Source: Bradyrhizobium sp. Ghvi (GTDB taxonomy: Bacteria; Pseudomonadota; Alphaproteobacteria; Rhizobiales; Xanthobacteraceae). Taken from it: a stretch of 64,000 bases of DNA. The notes under the pieces are model-generated. The model did no database searches, was not told the origin of the DNA, and worked only from the letters and a program-made list of their open reading frames with translations. Location of the stretch: assembly GCF_900115265.1 (NCBI RefSeq), contig NZ_FOVU01000001.1:1213001-1277000 (forward strand). Reading direction: 5' to 3'. The position numbers and the translations under genes are program-made. Below, one piece after another: positions 53,410 to 62,450 of the stretch. Numbering within the stretch: the first letter of the stretch is position 1; each line of letters begins with the position of its first letter.

Positions 53410-54855
53410 TTATGCGTTGCCGGCGGCCCGGAATTGCGCGCCGGCGCGTTGCAGGTTCGGCGGCAGGCTGGACAGCACGACCTTGCGGTCGGCAATTGCG
53501 GCATGGAACTGGTCGAGTACGATGTTGAAGGCGGTCAGGGCGCCTTCTTCGATGGCGCCGTCATCGTAGCAACGCAGCGTGTCGCGCAAGATGTCGTCGG
53601 CTTCGGCCTGCATCTGGTCGAGCTCGTCGGCGGTCTCGCTCTTGCGGGCTGCGGCGAGCATGTCGAGCAGGCGCTCGCGCTGATGATTGTTGCTGTTGCG
53701 CTCATCCTTTTTCAGGTAGCCGGCGAACCATGCGCCGATCGAGCCCATGGCCGAAAGCGCCATCAGGCTCCACCAGATGTAATCGCTGTACTTGTCGAGG
53801 AAGGTCTTCTCTTCGCCGTCGACGAAGGCGGCCGCGCCCGGGTGCACCGGGATCGCCGCGTCCTTGTCGGTATCGGGTGTCTCGATCTTCGCGGCCTGCG
53901 GGAAATCGGCCAGCAATTGCTGGCGCACGGCGAAGAGCTGCCGGGTGAAGGCCGCGACCGTGGTCTCCGACAGGCCTTTGCGTGCCACGATGTGGTGCGA
54001 GAAACTGATGGTCTTGACCTCGTCGTCGGGGCGGTCGGGCGAGCCGCCATAGGTGCCGGCGGGAATCTCCGAGGACTCGTAGACCGGATGGTTCTGCGCG
54101 ATCGCATCGGCTGAATCGATGGCGAGGAAGGTTGGCGCGCTGCCATCCCTGGCTGAGGCGGCGATCGCGTCGGACGTGATCTTGCTGTTGACCGGGCCGG
54201 CCGCGAGATAGACGTCGGCCTTCTGTGCCTTGATCGCCTCGGCGGCCTCGCTTGCCGGGAACTGCACGACCTCCACCTTGGCGGGATCGACGCCGTATTG
54301 CTGGAGGATCACCTTGAGCAAATTGACGTTGGCCGGGGTCCGGCCGACCACGCCGACGCGATGGCCGGCGAGCTGCGCGATCTTGGTGATCTTCGCGCCC
54401 TTCTTCTTGCCCTTGCCGGAAACCGACCACAGCACCACGACGTTCTTGCGCAGCGTCGCGACGGCTTGCGCGTTCTTGGGCACCTCGAGATCGCCGCGTA
54501 TGATGGCGAGATCGGCCTTGCCCTGGGCGAGCTCATTGGCGCTGGCGATGGCGCCGTCGGTCTGGATCGGGCGCAGCCGCACGTAACCCTTGCTCTGCGC
54601 GAAGGCCTGCGTCAGCGTCTGTACCACCTTGACGTCGTCGCTGTTGGCTGGACCGACCGCGATCTTCAGCACCACCGGCCGCATCGCGAAATAGTAGCCG
54701 CCTGCCAGCGCGCCGATGATGGCGAGCACCAGCGCCAGAGACACGAGCGCCGTCTTCCGCGCCGCCGATCGTGGCGAAGGCGGAGCGGGCGTTTCGGCCA
54801 GGTCTAATCCCCCGGTCATCGATCTCCCAAACAGGCGCTTCAGGCTCAGTTTCAT
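53410..54855 (-). CDS. TAXI-family solute-binding protein with two membrane anchors and a cytoplasmic helical tail
   Basis: A 481-residue protein. Order of parts: cytoplasmic start (1-33), membrane helix 36-57 (LVSLALVLAIIGALAGGYYF), a TAXI-type periplasmic binding domain (about 62-350, with LKIAVGPANSDDVKVVQTLT, GKADLAIIRGD and AGHRVGVVGRTPANVNLL), a second membrane helix 359-381 (YIWWSLMALSAMGSIGAWFA), and a 100-residue cytoplasmic helical tail. TAXI proteins are normally free periplasmic binders for TRAP transporters; this one is tethered on both sides, like a sensor. No TRAP permease is nearby. ATG at 54855 was used; ATG at 54819 has a better ribosome site (GGGAG). Confidence 0.85.
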   Translation of the reverse strand: MKLSLKRLFGRSMTGGLDLAETPAPPSPRSAARKTALVSLALVLAIIGALAGGYYFAMRPVVLKIAVGPANSDDVKVVQTLTQAFAQSKGYVRLRPIQTDGAIASANELAQGKADLAIIRGDLEVPKNAQAVATLRKNVVVLWSVSGKGKKKGAKITKIAQLAGHRVGVVGRTPANVNLLKVILQQYGVDPAKVEVVQFPASEAAEAIKAQKADVYLAAGPVNSKITSDAIAASARDGSAPTFLAIDSADAIAQNHPVYESSEIPAGTYGGSPDRPDDEVKTISFSHHIVARKGLSETTVAAFTRQLFAVRQQLLADFPQAAKIETPDTDKDAAIPVHPGAAAFVDGEEKTFLDKYSDYIWWSLMALSAMGSIGAWFAGYLKKDERNSNNHQRERLLDMLAAARKSETADELDQMQAEADDILRDTLRCYDDGAIEEGALTAFNIVLDQFHAAIADRKVVLSSLPPNLQRAGAQFRAAGNA

Positions 54856-55007
54856 CTTGGCCGGCGATTTACGCCGGCAATTGTAGCAAATTTCTTGTCC
54901 GGCGGGGTTACATCTCCGTCATGGTTAGCGGATCGGGCGAAATCCCCTTGGACCCGGACCGTAAGCACGGTGTTAGGGTAAAGTTCCCCTGAAAAACGGA
55001 GGCCATC

Positions 55008-55310
55008 ATGGCAGAGCGGCTATCGGCGGACGCACGCAAGCAGGCGCTGGGTGGTATCACGGGCTGGACCGAGGTTCAGGGCCGCGACGCCATCGGGAAG
55101 ACCTTTGTCTTCAAGGATTTCAACGAGGCGTTCGGCTTCATGACCCGTGCAGCGCTGGTCGCCGAGAAGATGGATCACCACCCCGAATGGCGCAATGTCT
55201 ACAAGACTGTCGAGGTGGTGCTGTCGACCCATGACGCCGGTGGCGTCACCCAACGTGATATCGCGCTCGCCACCGCGATGAACGCCATCGCTAAGCTGAC
55301 ATCAGGCTGA
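55008..55310 (+). CDS. phhB: pterin-4a-carbinolamine dehydratase
   Basis: A 100-residue protein of the PCD/DCoH family. It dehydrates 4a-hydroxytetrahydrobiopterin during recycling of the cofactor for aromatic amino acid hydroxylases. The signature [18 protein letters not shown] contains the catalytic His pair and Trp, followed by [17 protein letters not shown]. No phenylalanine hydroxylase gene is in the window. ATG at 55008 is preceded by CGGAGG. It stands between the divergent TAXI gene and a YkvA-like gene on the same strand. Confidence 0.95.
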   Translation: MAERLSADARKQALGGITGWTEVQGRDAIGKTFVFKDFNEAFGFMTRAALVAEKMDHHPEWRNVYKTVEVVLSTHDAGGVTQRDIALATAMNAIAKLTSG

Positions 55311-55400
55311 GATCTTGCAGGCAGGATGCGCATCCCCATGTTGTGATCGTCGTCAGATGCGGCCTTCGGCCGCGGCGGATTGAGCGGGGAGTTCTCGAAC

Positions 55401-55766
55401 ATGGCTGCCGAACACAGCGTCGGCTTCGAGCCGGCCGATCGGCTCGCGGAAGATCGTGACAGCGTTCGCCGCCGCTTTTGGCGCAAGCTGAAGCGCGTCG
55501 CCGCGCAGCTGCCGTTCGCGGAAGATCTGCTCGCCGCCTATTATTGTGCGTTCGATCGGCAGACGCCGCGCCATGTCCAGGCGTCGCTGCTGGCTGCGAT
55601 CGCCTATTTCATCCTGCCGTTCGACTTCATCCCCGATGTGATGCCAGTGCTCGGCTTCACCGATGATGCCGCCGTGCTCGCGACCGCCATTCGCATGGTC
55701 GCGAGCCACATCACGTCGGAGCACCGCGCCGCGCTGAAGCGCGGCGTGGATGAGGTGGCACAGTAG
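55401..55766 (+). CDS. YkvA (DUF1232) family protein
   Basis: A 121-residue protein with the DUF1232 core: LLAAYYCAFDRQTPRHVQAS then LLAAIAYFILPFDFIPDVMP and VLGFTDDAAVL. The hydrophobic stretch around 60-85 suggests membrane association; the family function is unknown. ATG at 55401 was chosen with GGGGAG 9 nt upstream; a TTG at 55380 is in frame. It follows phhB by 90 bp and is closed by a palindromic repeat. Confidence 0.86.
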   Translation: MAAEHSVGFEPADRLAEDRDSVRRRFWRKLKRVAAQLPFAEDLLAAYYCAFDRQTPRHVQASLLAAIAYFILPFDFIPDVMPVLGFTDDAAVLATAIRMVASHITSEHRAALKRGVDEVAQ

Positions 55767-55782
55767 CGAGCCCCGTATTCCG

Positions 55783-55887
55783 CTGTCATTCCCCGCGTAG
55801 GCGGGGAATCCGGTACGCCGCGGCCTCTCGATTCAATCACAGCCGTCTAGGAGTACTGGATCGCCCGGTCAAGCCGGACGATGACAG
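55783..55887. repeat. CTGTCATTCCCCGC palindromic repeat
   Basis: Outer arms CTGTCAT and ATGACAG; left hairpin CCCCGCGTAGGCGGGG at 55791-55806; right hairpin CGCCCGGTCAAGCCGGACG near 55862. It sits between convergent genes. Related to but distinct from the GTCATTCCGGGGC family. Confidence 0.7.
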
Positions 55888-55908
55888 TGAGGTGTGGAGA
55901 CGAGCTCG

Positions 55909-57063
55909 CTACTTCTTCTCCGCCCGCGCATTCTCGGCGTCCCAGGCCTGGAATTGCTTGAACAGCGTCTCCCTTTCCGCGTCGGTCACCTTTGCACCTG
56001 CCGGGCTTTGCTTCAGGAAGGCCTCGAAGCGTTGCCGCGTCACCGGCTCGACGCCGTGCCGGTCGAGCCATTGCTGCGCCACCGGCAATCTATTCCAGCC
56101 CGCCAGCGGGGCCGCGAGCGAGACCTCCTTCCACTTGGGATGGAAGGGCGGGTTTTGCAGCGCCGGAAATTTCGTGAAGAACGCGTCCACGAACAGCGCA
56201 AGCTTGCGGTAGCGTTCGGTGTTCTGCGCCCAGTTGTAGGCCGCGAGCACCGCCGGCACGGCGATCGTGTCCACGCTCTCGCCGTCCTTGATCAGGTTCG
56301 GATAGTCCTTTGACGTCAGCGTCGCCGGCAGATAGTCGCTCTGGAGCGGCTTTGCGTAGTCAACCTTCGCCAGGTGGAAGCGGCCGTCATTGCCGAAGGT
56401 CGAGACCGACTTGTACGGCTTGCCGCCGACCACGACGACGGCGTCGATCTCGCCGGCCTTCAGCTTCTCCATCGCGATCCGCTGCTCGACATAGACGAAT
56501 TTTGCCTTGATTCCGAGCCGTTCGAATACGGTGAGTGCGGTGATGAAGGTGCCGCCGTTCGGCAGGTCCACGCTGACCGTCTTGCCTTCGAGGTCTTTGA
56601 GCGTCGCGACCGATTTCGGCGCGATCACCTGCATCTCCTCGTTATAGAGCTTGGTGACATAGGTGAACTGCTTCTTGATGTCCTTGGCAAAGCCCTTGCG
56701 CTCGAGATAGTCGAGCGTATCGGCCCGCACGACGCCGAGGTCGACACCTTGCAGGAACAGAATGTCGGCGACGCTCTGCACCGAGCCGCGGCCGACGATC
56801 GGAAGCACGCGGATCTTGTTGCCGTCGTCGAGCACGGAGGCGAGGTCGGCGCCGAACTGCACATAGGTACCGCCGATCGTGCCTGTGATCAGCGTGACGG
56901 TGTTGGCGTTCAGCGCCTGCTTGGTCGAGTTCGAGCCGAACTGGAAGATGGCTTTCAAACCGTCCGAGACCTTGGCCGGATCGTATTCGGTCTGCTCGGC
57001 GCGCGCCGCGCAGGAACAGATGGTCATGATGGCGGCAAGCGCCATTTTCAAAGCGTAACGCAT
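55909..57063 (-). CDS. TAXI-family TRAP-type solute-binding protein, exported
   Basis: A 384-residue protein with a signal peptide (MRYALKMALAAIMTICSCAA, cleavage near ARA) and a TAXI domain (about 40-300): ITGTIGGTYVQFGADLASVL, GSVQSVADILFLQGVDLGVV and LEGKTVSVDLPNGGTFIT, the last matching the usual ligand loop. The C-terminal 90 residues are a helical extension (WLDRHGVEPVTRQRFEAFLK) beyond the core fold. ATG at 57063 was chosen (AGGGGA, 5 nt spacing). It begins 17 bp after a TPR/Sel1-type gene on the same strand and no TRAP permease follows, so it may be a periplasmic sensor or partner rather than a transporter part. Confidence 0.87.
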   Translation of the reverse strand: MRYALKMALAAIMTICSCAARAEQTEYDPAKVSDGLKAIFQFGSNSTKQALNANTVTLITGTIGGTYVQFGADLASVLDDGNKIRVLPIVGRGSVQSVADILFLQGVDLGVVRADTLDYLERKGFAKDIKKQFTYVTKLYNEEMQVIAPKSVATLKDLEGKTVSVDLPNGGTFITALTVFERLGIKAKFVYVEQRIAMEKLKAGEIDAVVVVGGKPYKSVSTFGNDGRFHLAKVDYAKPLQSDYLPATLTSKDYPNLIKDGESVDTIAVPAVLAAYNWAQNTERYRKLALFVDAFFTKFPALQNPPFHPKWKEVSLAAPLAGWNRLPVAQQWLDRHGVEPVTRQRFEAFLKQSPAGAKVTDAERETLFKQFQAWDAENARAEKK

Positions 57064-57080
57064 GATGTCCCCTGCCAAAT

Positions 57081-57929
57081 CTAGTTCTGAAGTTGGGAGA
57101 GGCGCTGCCGCGCCTCGGCCGATCCAAGCTGCGCGGCTTTCTGGTACCAGTCGCGCGCGGCTGCGGGGTCCGCAGTGATGCTCCGCGTGTCCTTGGTGCC
57201 CAGCACGGCTGGATCATAGGTCTGCGCCAGCACGTACGCCGCCGTCGCATCTTGTGCATTCGCCGCGCGTTCGAGCAGGAGCCGCGCCGCGGCGATGTCG
57301 CCGACGCTCATCAGGCTCCTGGCCCGTGCCATGAGCCCCGCCAGCGTGTCTGCGTCGAGGGTCGTGGCGGGCGGCGGTGGCTCGGGCGGCGCAGCAACGG
57401 TCGCCGGCCCAGGTGCCGGGGTCTGAGCTTGCAGCGCCGTCTGATAGGCGCTTGCGATCGCCTCGCGACTTGGCGTTTGCGGCGCAGGGGGGTCCTGCGC
57501 ATCGGCACTCGCCAGCCTCGTGTCGCTCGCGCGCGCCGGATCCTTGCGCGGCGTCTGCGGCTCGGCCGGCGCATTGGTCGACGCCATGGCCTGGTCTGCC
57601 GCGATGCCCATCCAGCTACCGGCGTTGGCGGCAAACAGGCCGCGAAGGTCGGACTGAAACAGCGCGGCCGAGACAGCCAGCGAGGATGCCGCCAGAACGA
57701 CCGCAAGAACACGCGGGATGAGTCTGGAGCGCACCTCCATCTGCGCATATTCGCGTGGGTCCGGCGCGCCGAGCGGATCGGACAGGAACAGTGGAATTGG
57801 ATCGTCCTGCGATAGTTCGGCGCGTGCGGCACGCGCGCGGATGAAGGACGCGGTCGGTGAAGGTGATGCTGTTCGATGGGAGTCGAGCGCGCTCGACTCC
57901 GTCGACGGGCGATGCGCCGTCGTCTCCAT
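57081..57929 (-). CDS. membrane-anchored Sel1/TPR-repeat protein
   Basis: A 282-residue protein. A polar cytoplasmic N-terminus (1-69) leads to one membrane helix at about 70-91 (IPRVLAVVLAASSLAVSAAL), then a Pro/Ala-rich linker (120-200) and a short C-terminal Sel1-like repeat region (about 205-282: ARSLMSVGDIAAARLLLERA and AARDWYQKAAQLGSAEARQR). It is the first gene of a two-gene unit with the TAXI protein (17-bp gap), which suggests that the two act together at the envelope. ATG at 57929 has GGGGAG 7 nt upstream. Confidence 0.82.
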   Translation of the reverse strand: METTAHRPSTESSALDSHRTASPSPTASFIRARAARAELSQDDPIPLFLSDPLGAPDPREYAQMEVRSRLIPRVLAVVLAASSLAVSAALFQSDLRGLFAANAGSWMGIAADQAMASTNAPAEPQTPRKDPARASDTRLASADAQDPPAPQTPSREAIASAYQTALQAQTPAPGPATVAAPPEPPPPATTLDADTLAGLMARARSLMSVGDIAAARLLLERAANAQDATAAYVLAQTYDPAVLGTKDTRSITADPAAARDWYQKAAQLGSAEARQRLSQLQN

Positions 57930-58240
57930 GGTGATGCTCCCCATACTAACGCAACGCGGGGGCATTCCCGGCTTCAGTCTTCTTGCTTTTGTCCAGAAGT
58001 GTCCCGCAAATGGAGCCGGTAAAACGCCGTTTGAATCAGCCCAAAAAACGTCAGCGCTTTGCGCGAATTGGGAAATAGTTGGGTTTGATTGGGGCGAGGC
58101 GGAGGAATGCACCGCAATTTTGGCGGTGATGGTTGAGGACGGTTCAACCAGACGGCGCCGCGCGAAAAAGCCGGCGCTGCTTCAGCAACGCCGGTGATTC
58201 GTGCGATGGCGGTTGTGGATGTGGCGGGGCGCCTGCGGCC
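57930..58240. other. 311-bp intergenic region with a terminator
   Basis: No gene is supported. The end near 58165-58194 holds the terminator of the quinone oxidoreductase gene. The remainder, less GC-rich around 58020-58110, should contain the promoter of the Sel1/TPR-TAXI operon starting at 57929. Confidence 0.6.
58165..58194 (-). terminator. rho-independent terminator of the quinone oxidoreductase gene
   Basis: A 10-bp stem with one mismatch (CCGGCGTTGC on the minus strand paired with GCAGCGCCGG) and a TGAA loop, followed on the minus strand by CTTTTT. It begins about 46 nt after the stop of the gene ending at 58241. Confidence 0.75.
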
Positions 58241-59215
58241 TCACGGATGCAGGATCACCTTGCCCATGGCCTGGCGTCCCGCCAGAACCTTCAGCGCGTC
58301 GGCGGTCTGCGCCAGCGGGAAGGTACGGTCGACATGCGATGAGATCTTTCCTTCCGCCGTCCACTTCACGAGCTTCTCGAGATTGGCGCGGTTCTTGGCG
58401 GGATTGACCCGGGTCCAGGCGCCCCAGAATACGCCTCTGATATCGCAGCCCTTCAACAGCGCGAGGTTCAGCGGCATCTTCGGAATGTCACCGGCGGCAA
58501 AGCCGATCACCAGGAAACGGCCTTCCCAGGCGATCGACCGCAGCGCCTGTTCGGCGTAAGCGCCGCCCACGGGATCGAAGATGATGTCGACGCCCTTGCC
58601 GTCGGTGAGTTTACGCAAGCCTTCCTTCAGGTCTTCCTTGGCGTAGTTCAGCGTCAGCTCGGCGCCGTGCGCCCTGGCGAAAGCGAGCTTCTCGTCCGAC
58701 GAAGCGCAGGCGATCACTTTCAGGCCCATCAGCTTGCCGAGCTCGCAGGCGGCAAGGCCGGTGCCGCCGGCCGCACCCAGCACCGCGAGCGTCTCGCCCG
58801 GCTTGGGGCTGGCGCGATCCTCCAGCGCATGCAGCGCGGTGCCGTAGATGATGATGATGCCGGCTGCGCGGTCGTAGTCGAGATTGTCGGGGATCTTCAC
58901 GATTGATGCCGCGGGCAGCGCGATCTTTTCACGCGCGCCGTTGTGGCCGCAGGAGGCGACGACGCGATCGCCGACCTTGAGATCAGTGACACCATGGCCG
59001 ATGCTCTCGATCACGCCGGCAACTTCCGCGGCTGGCGAGAACGGGAACGGCGGCTTGATCTGGTACTTTCCTTGAATCATCAGGATGTCGAAAAAATTCA
59101 GCGCCGCCGCCTTGATCGCGATCACGGCTTCGCCGGGACCGGCCACCGGGTCCGGCACATCGGCGAGCACGAGGTCGTCGGGCTGGCAATATTGCGAGCA
59201 GAGAATGGCTTTCAT
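58241..59215 (-). CDS. NADPH:quinone oxidoreductase family protein (zinc-independent MDR)
   Basis: A 324-residue medium-chain dehydrogenase/reductase without the structural-zinc cysteine lobe, as in quinone oxidoreductases. Features: N-terminal MKAILCSQYCQPDDLVLADV, the nucleotide motif AVLGAAGGTGLAACELGKLM near residue 150, and VVASCGHNGAREKIALPA. The C-terminal end (LAGRQAMGKVILHP) is typical. It would reduce quinones or enoyl-CoA-like substrates with NADPH. ATG at 59215. It is transcribed alone, with a terminator downstream. Confidence 0.9.
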   Translation of the reverse strand: MKAILCSQYCQPDDLVLADVPDPVAGPGEAVIAIKAAALNFFDILMIQGKYQIKPPFPFSPAAEVAGVIESIGHGVTDLKVGDRVVASCGHNGAREKIALPAASIVKIPDNLDYDRAAGIIIIYGTALHALEDRASPKPGETLAVLGAAGGTGLAACELGKLMGLKVIACASSDEKLAFARAHGAELTLNYAKEDLKEGLRKLTDGKGVDIIFDPVGGAYAEQALRSIAWEGRFLVIGFAAGDIPKMPLNLALLKGCDIRGVFWGAWTRVNPAKNRANLEKLVKWTAEGKISSHVDRTFPLAQTADALKVLAGRQAMGKVILHP

Positions 59216-59324
59216 GGCGGCACCTGAAGCGTTTCGAGGGGAATTATAGTTGGTGCGGTTTTGCCGGATTTAGTGCGGTCCGACAATCCGGATTCTTTGC
59301 TTGCGGCGACGTTCGCCCTATCCT

Positions 59325-59435
59325 CGTCATTGCAAGCGAAGCGAAGCAATCCGGGCTATTTCCGCAGGACGGATTCTGGATTGCTTCAGCCTCCGCTAAA
59401 GCTTCGGCGGACAAGTCGCTGCGGTCGCAATGACG
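59325..59435. repeat. CGTCATTGCGAGC palindromic repeat, diverged copy
   Basis: Ends CGTCATTGCAAGCGAAGCGA and GCGGTCGCAATGACG; inner arms GCAATCC / GGATTGC match the copy at 46756-46835. The right arm carries an extra CTCCGCTAAAGCTTCGGCGG insertion. It lies upstream of the SDR gene at 59461. Confidence 0.75.
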
Positions 59436-59460
59436 AAATCGCGGAGAAGGGATTCAAACG

Positions 59461-60300
59461 ATGTTTGAAACGGACCTGCTCAAGAACAAGCGCATCCTCG
59501 TCACCGGCGGCGGCTCGGGCCTTGGCGCTGCGATGGGCCGACGCTTCCTCACGCTCGGCGCCGAGCTCGTGATCTGCGGCCGCAAGCTCGATCGTCTGGA
59601 GACAACCGCAGCGGGGATGCGCGCGCAGACCGGCGGCAAGGTCACCACCAACGCCTGCGATGTTCGCGATGGCGCCGCCGTCGATGCGATGATGGATGCG
59701 ATCTGGCGTGAAGCGCCGCTCGACATCCTCGTCAACAACGCCGCAGCGACCTTCATCGCGCAGAGCGAGCATCTGTCGTTTCGCGCGGCCGATGCCATCC
59801 TGGCGCCGACCCTGCATGGCGCGATGTATTGCACGCTCGCCGCAGGCAAGCGCTGGATCGAAGGCAAGCATGGCGGCGTCGTGCTCTCGATTCTCTCGAC
59901 CTCGACCATCACCGGCCGCGCCTTCACCGTTCCCTCCGCGATGGCGAAATCGGCGGTGCTGGCGATGACCAAGAGCCTGGCGGTGGAATGGGGCCCGAAA
60001 GGCATCCGCACCGTCGCGATCGCGCCGGGACCGTTCCCGACCCCGGGCGCATCCGGGCAGCTTCGCCCGGAGGGCCGCGACGAAAGCTGGACGGCGCGCA
60101 ATCCGCTGGGCCGCACCGGCGAGCATAGCGAGCTGGCTGACCTCGCCAGCTTCCTGGTCTCGGATCGCGCTGCTTACATCAATGGTGAGATGGTGGTGAT
60201 CGACGGCGGCGCGCATTTGCGCAGTTCCGGCGCCGAGGATTTGTTGCAATGGTCGGACGCGCAATGGGCCGAACAGCGCGCGGCGCGGTCCGGAAGCTAG
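59461..60300 (+). CDS. SDR family oxidoreductase, 2,4-dienoyl-CoA reductase-like
   Basis: A 279-residue SDR with cofactor motif VTGGGSGLGAAMGRRF and NNAAATF. The usual catalytic Tyr-x3-Lys is replaced by Ser-x3-Lys in VPSAMAKSAVLAMTKSLAVE, the pattern of 2,4-dienoyl-CoA reductases such as human DECR1. It would use NADPH to reduce conjugated enoyl-CoA in degradation of unsaturated fatty acids. The C-terminal region (RSSGAEDLLQW) is longer than in minimal SDRs. ATG at 59461; GAGAAGGG lies about 8 nt upstream. Confidence 0.88.
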   Translation: MFETDLLKNKRILVTGGGSGLGAAMGRRFLTLGAELVICGRKLDRLETTAAGMRAQTGGKVTTNACDVRDGAAVDAMMDAIWREAPLDILVNNAAATFIAQSEHLSFRAADAILAPTLHGAMYCTLAAGKRWIEGKHGGVVLSILSTSTITGRAFTVPSAMAKSAVLAMTKSLAVEWGPKGIRTVAIAPGPFPTPGASGQLRPEGRDESWTARNPLGRTGEHSELADLASFLVSDRAAYINGEMVVIDGGAHLRSSGAEDLLQWSDAQWAEQRAARSGS

Positions 60301-60414
60301 CCGCGTCGCCCTGCTAACTGCCTTCCCAAATTGAACTTTCCCAGCTATCCCTGACCGGGGACAAAGCGCGATCGGGCCATCTTCCAGTCACAATATTGAG
60401 GGAACCACTCCGGC

Positions 60415-61056
60415 ATGTGGCGGGTGCTCTTTTTGGCTTTGATGATTGGCGTGACGGCGTGGGGACTCAGTGATTCCGCGCGCGCGCAGACGGCTCAACC
60501 GGCCCCGAAGACTGCGGCCAAGCCCGCTGCCGCCAAGACGGCCGCGAAGACGGCAGCAAAGCCCGAGGGCAAGCCAGCGGCCTCTACCGCGGCGGTTGCG
60601 GGCGGCGCAGAGCCGACCCTGATCGGCCAGTTCGGCACCTGGGGTGCCTATTCGGCGGCACCCAATGGCAAGAAGGTCTGCTTTGCGCTGGCCAAGCCGT
60701 CATCGTCCAAGACCAATCCGCCGAACCGGCCGCGCGATCCCGCCTATGCCTTCGTCTCGACCCGGCCGGCCGAGAAGGTGAACAACGAAGTTTCGGTCAT
60801 GATCGGCTACGCGCTGAAGCCGGGCTCCGAATCCACCATCGAGGTCGGCGGCGCCTCTTTTGCCATGTACACGCAGGGCGACGGCCTCTGGATCAAGAAT
60901 GCGGCCGAGGAGGAGCGAATGGTGGAGGCCATGCGCAAATCCGCCGATCTCGTGGTCAAGGGCGTCTCGGCCAAGGGCACGGAGACGACCGATACGTTCT
61001 CGCTGAAGGGCCTTGCCCAGGCGCTCGACAAGATCGCGCAGGATTGCAGGCATTAA
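60415..61056 (+). CDS. invasion-associated locus B (IalB) family protein, exported
   Basis: A 213-residue protein with a signal peptide (VLFLALMIGVTAWGLSDSARA), a low-complexity Lys/Ala/Pro linker at about 25-60 (AAKPAAAKTAAKTAAKPEGK) and an IalB-like domain (about 65-213; FGTWGAYSAAPNGKKVCFAL, with two cysteines, C near 98 and C at 211 in DCRH). IalB was named in Bartonella for erythrocyte invasion, but homologues are common in free-living alphaproteobacteria where the role is unknown. ATG at 60415 follows GGGAACCACTCCGGC. It stands alone. Confidence 0.88.
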   Translation: MWRVLFLALMIGVTAWGLSDSARAQTAQPAPKTAAKPAAAKTAAKTAAKPEGKPAASTAAVAGGAEPTLIGQFGTWGAYSAAPNGKKVCFALAKPSSSKTNPPNRPRDPAYAFVSTRPAEKVNNEVSVMIGYALKPGSESTIEVGGASFAMYTQGDGLWIKNAAEEERMVEAMRKSADLVVKGVSAKGTETTDTFSLKGLAQALDKIAQDCRH

Positions 61057-61123
61057 GGCTGCGGGCGAGAAGGTCGCAATCGGCCGTTCCGGTTGCTATA
61101 TAAGGGCGGTTCCTAGCTTTTCC

Positions 61124-61203
61124 GTCATTCCGGGATGATCCGAAGGACCAGACCCGGAATCTCGAGGTTCCGGGTTCGACGCTTTGCGCCGCCCCGGAAC
61201 GAC
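61124..61203. repeat. GTCATTCCGGGGC palindromic repeat, copy 3
   Basis: Ends GTCATTCCGGG and CCCCGGAACGAC with inner arms CCCGGAATCTCGAGGTTCCGGG. It lies between the IalB and rlmN genes, on the same strand as both. Confidence 0.75.
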
Positions 61204-61225
61204 AAAACACAATCAGGCCTAATCG

Positions 61226-62428
61226 ATGCAACCGACGACCGAGCCGCGCGACGCAATCCTGGTGGAGAAGACGCCACTCGAAACCTATGTGCCGCTGGCA
61301 AAACCCTCGCTGATCGGATTGTCGCGCACCGAGCTTGCCGATCGCCTCGGCGAGATCGGCGTCGCTCCGGCGCAGCGCAAGATGCGTGTGCAGCAGCTGT
61401 GGCACTGGCTCTATTTCCGCGGCGCCCAGAGTTTTGACGACATGACCTCGATTTCGAAGGGCATTCGCGCCGATCTCGCGCAGCGCTTCACCGTCGACCG
61501 GCCCGAAGTCGTGGCCGAGCAGATCTCCAACGACGGCACCCGCAAATGGCTGCTACGCCTGCCGAGCGGCGACTCCGTCGAGAAGGCGCATGAAGTCGAG
61601 TGCGTCTACATTCCCGAGACCGATCGCGGCACGCTCTGCGTCTCCTCGCAGGTCGGCTGCACGCTGAACTGCTCGTTCTGTCACACCGGTACGCAGCGCC
61701 TGGTGCGCAATCTCACCGCCGGCGAGATCGTCGGCCAGATCATGGTCGCGCGCGACCGCTTGAACGATTGGGCCGACCGCGAGGACGGCACGCGCCGCGT
61801 CACCAACATCGTGATGATGGGCATGGGCGAGCCGCTCTACAATTTCGACGCGGTACGCGATGCACTTTTGATCGTCGGCGACAATGAGGGTATCGGCATC
61901 TCCCGCCGCCGCATCACGCTGTCGACCTCGGGCGTGGTGCCGAACATCGTGCGCGCCGGCGAGGAGATCGGCGTCATGCTCGCGATCTCGCTGCATGCGG
62001 TGCGCGACGAGCTGCGCAACGAGCTGGTGCCGCTCAACCGCAAATATCCGATCAAGGAGCTGCTGCAGGCCTGCCGCGATTATCCCGGCGCTTCGAATGC
62101 GCGCCGCATCACCTTCGAATATGTGATGCTCAAGGGCGTCAACGATTCGCTCGACGATGCAAAGCTGCTGGTGAAGCTGCTCAAGGGCATTCACGCCAAG
62201 ATCAATCTGATCCCGTTCAATCCCTGGCCCGGCACCGCCTATGAATGCTCGGACTGGGACCAGATCGAAAAGTTCTCCGAATACATCTTCAACGCCGGCT
62301 ATTCCTCGCCGGTGCGCACGCCGCGCGGCCGCGACATCCTCGCCGCCTGCGGCCAGCTCAAGTCCGAGACGGAAAAGCTCAGCGCACGCGAGCGTCAAGC
62401 GCTGCGCGCGATGGCGATGACGGATTGA
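61226..62428 (+). CDS. rlmN: dual-specificity 23S rRNA/tRNA adenine-C2 methyltransferase
   Basis: A 400-residue radical SAM enzyme that methylates C2 of A2503 in 23S rRNA and A37 in some tRNAs. The cluster-binding motif is [11 protein letters not shown]; the conserved methyl-carrier Cys should be the one near the C-terminus in CGQLKSE, preceded by [32 protein letters not shown] and VMLKGVNDS are further family blocks. ATG at 61226 follows a weak purine stretch. It is bordered by palindromic repeats on both sides. Confidence 0.97.
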   Translation: MQPTTEPRDAILVEKTPLETYVPLAKPSLIGLSRTELADRLGEIGVAPAQRKMRVQQLWHWLYFRGAQSFDDMTSISKGIRADLAQRFTVDRPEVVAEQISNDGTRKWLLRLPSGDSVEKAHEVECVYIPETDRGTLCVSSQVGCTLNCSFCHTGTQRLVRNLTAGEIVGQIMVARDRLNDWADREDGTRRVTNIVMMGMGEPLYNFDAVRDALLIVGDNEGIGISRRRITLSTSGVVPNIVRAGEEIGVMLAISLHAVRDELRNELVPLNRKYPIKELLQACRDYPGASNARRITFEYVMLKGVNDSLDDAKLLVKLLKGIHAKINLIPFNPWPGTAYECSDWDQIEKFSEYIFNAGYSSPVRTPRGRDILAACGQLKSETEKLSARERQALRAMAMTD

Positions 62429-62450
62429 GGATGAGTGCCTCACGCGCTCT

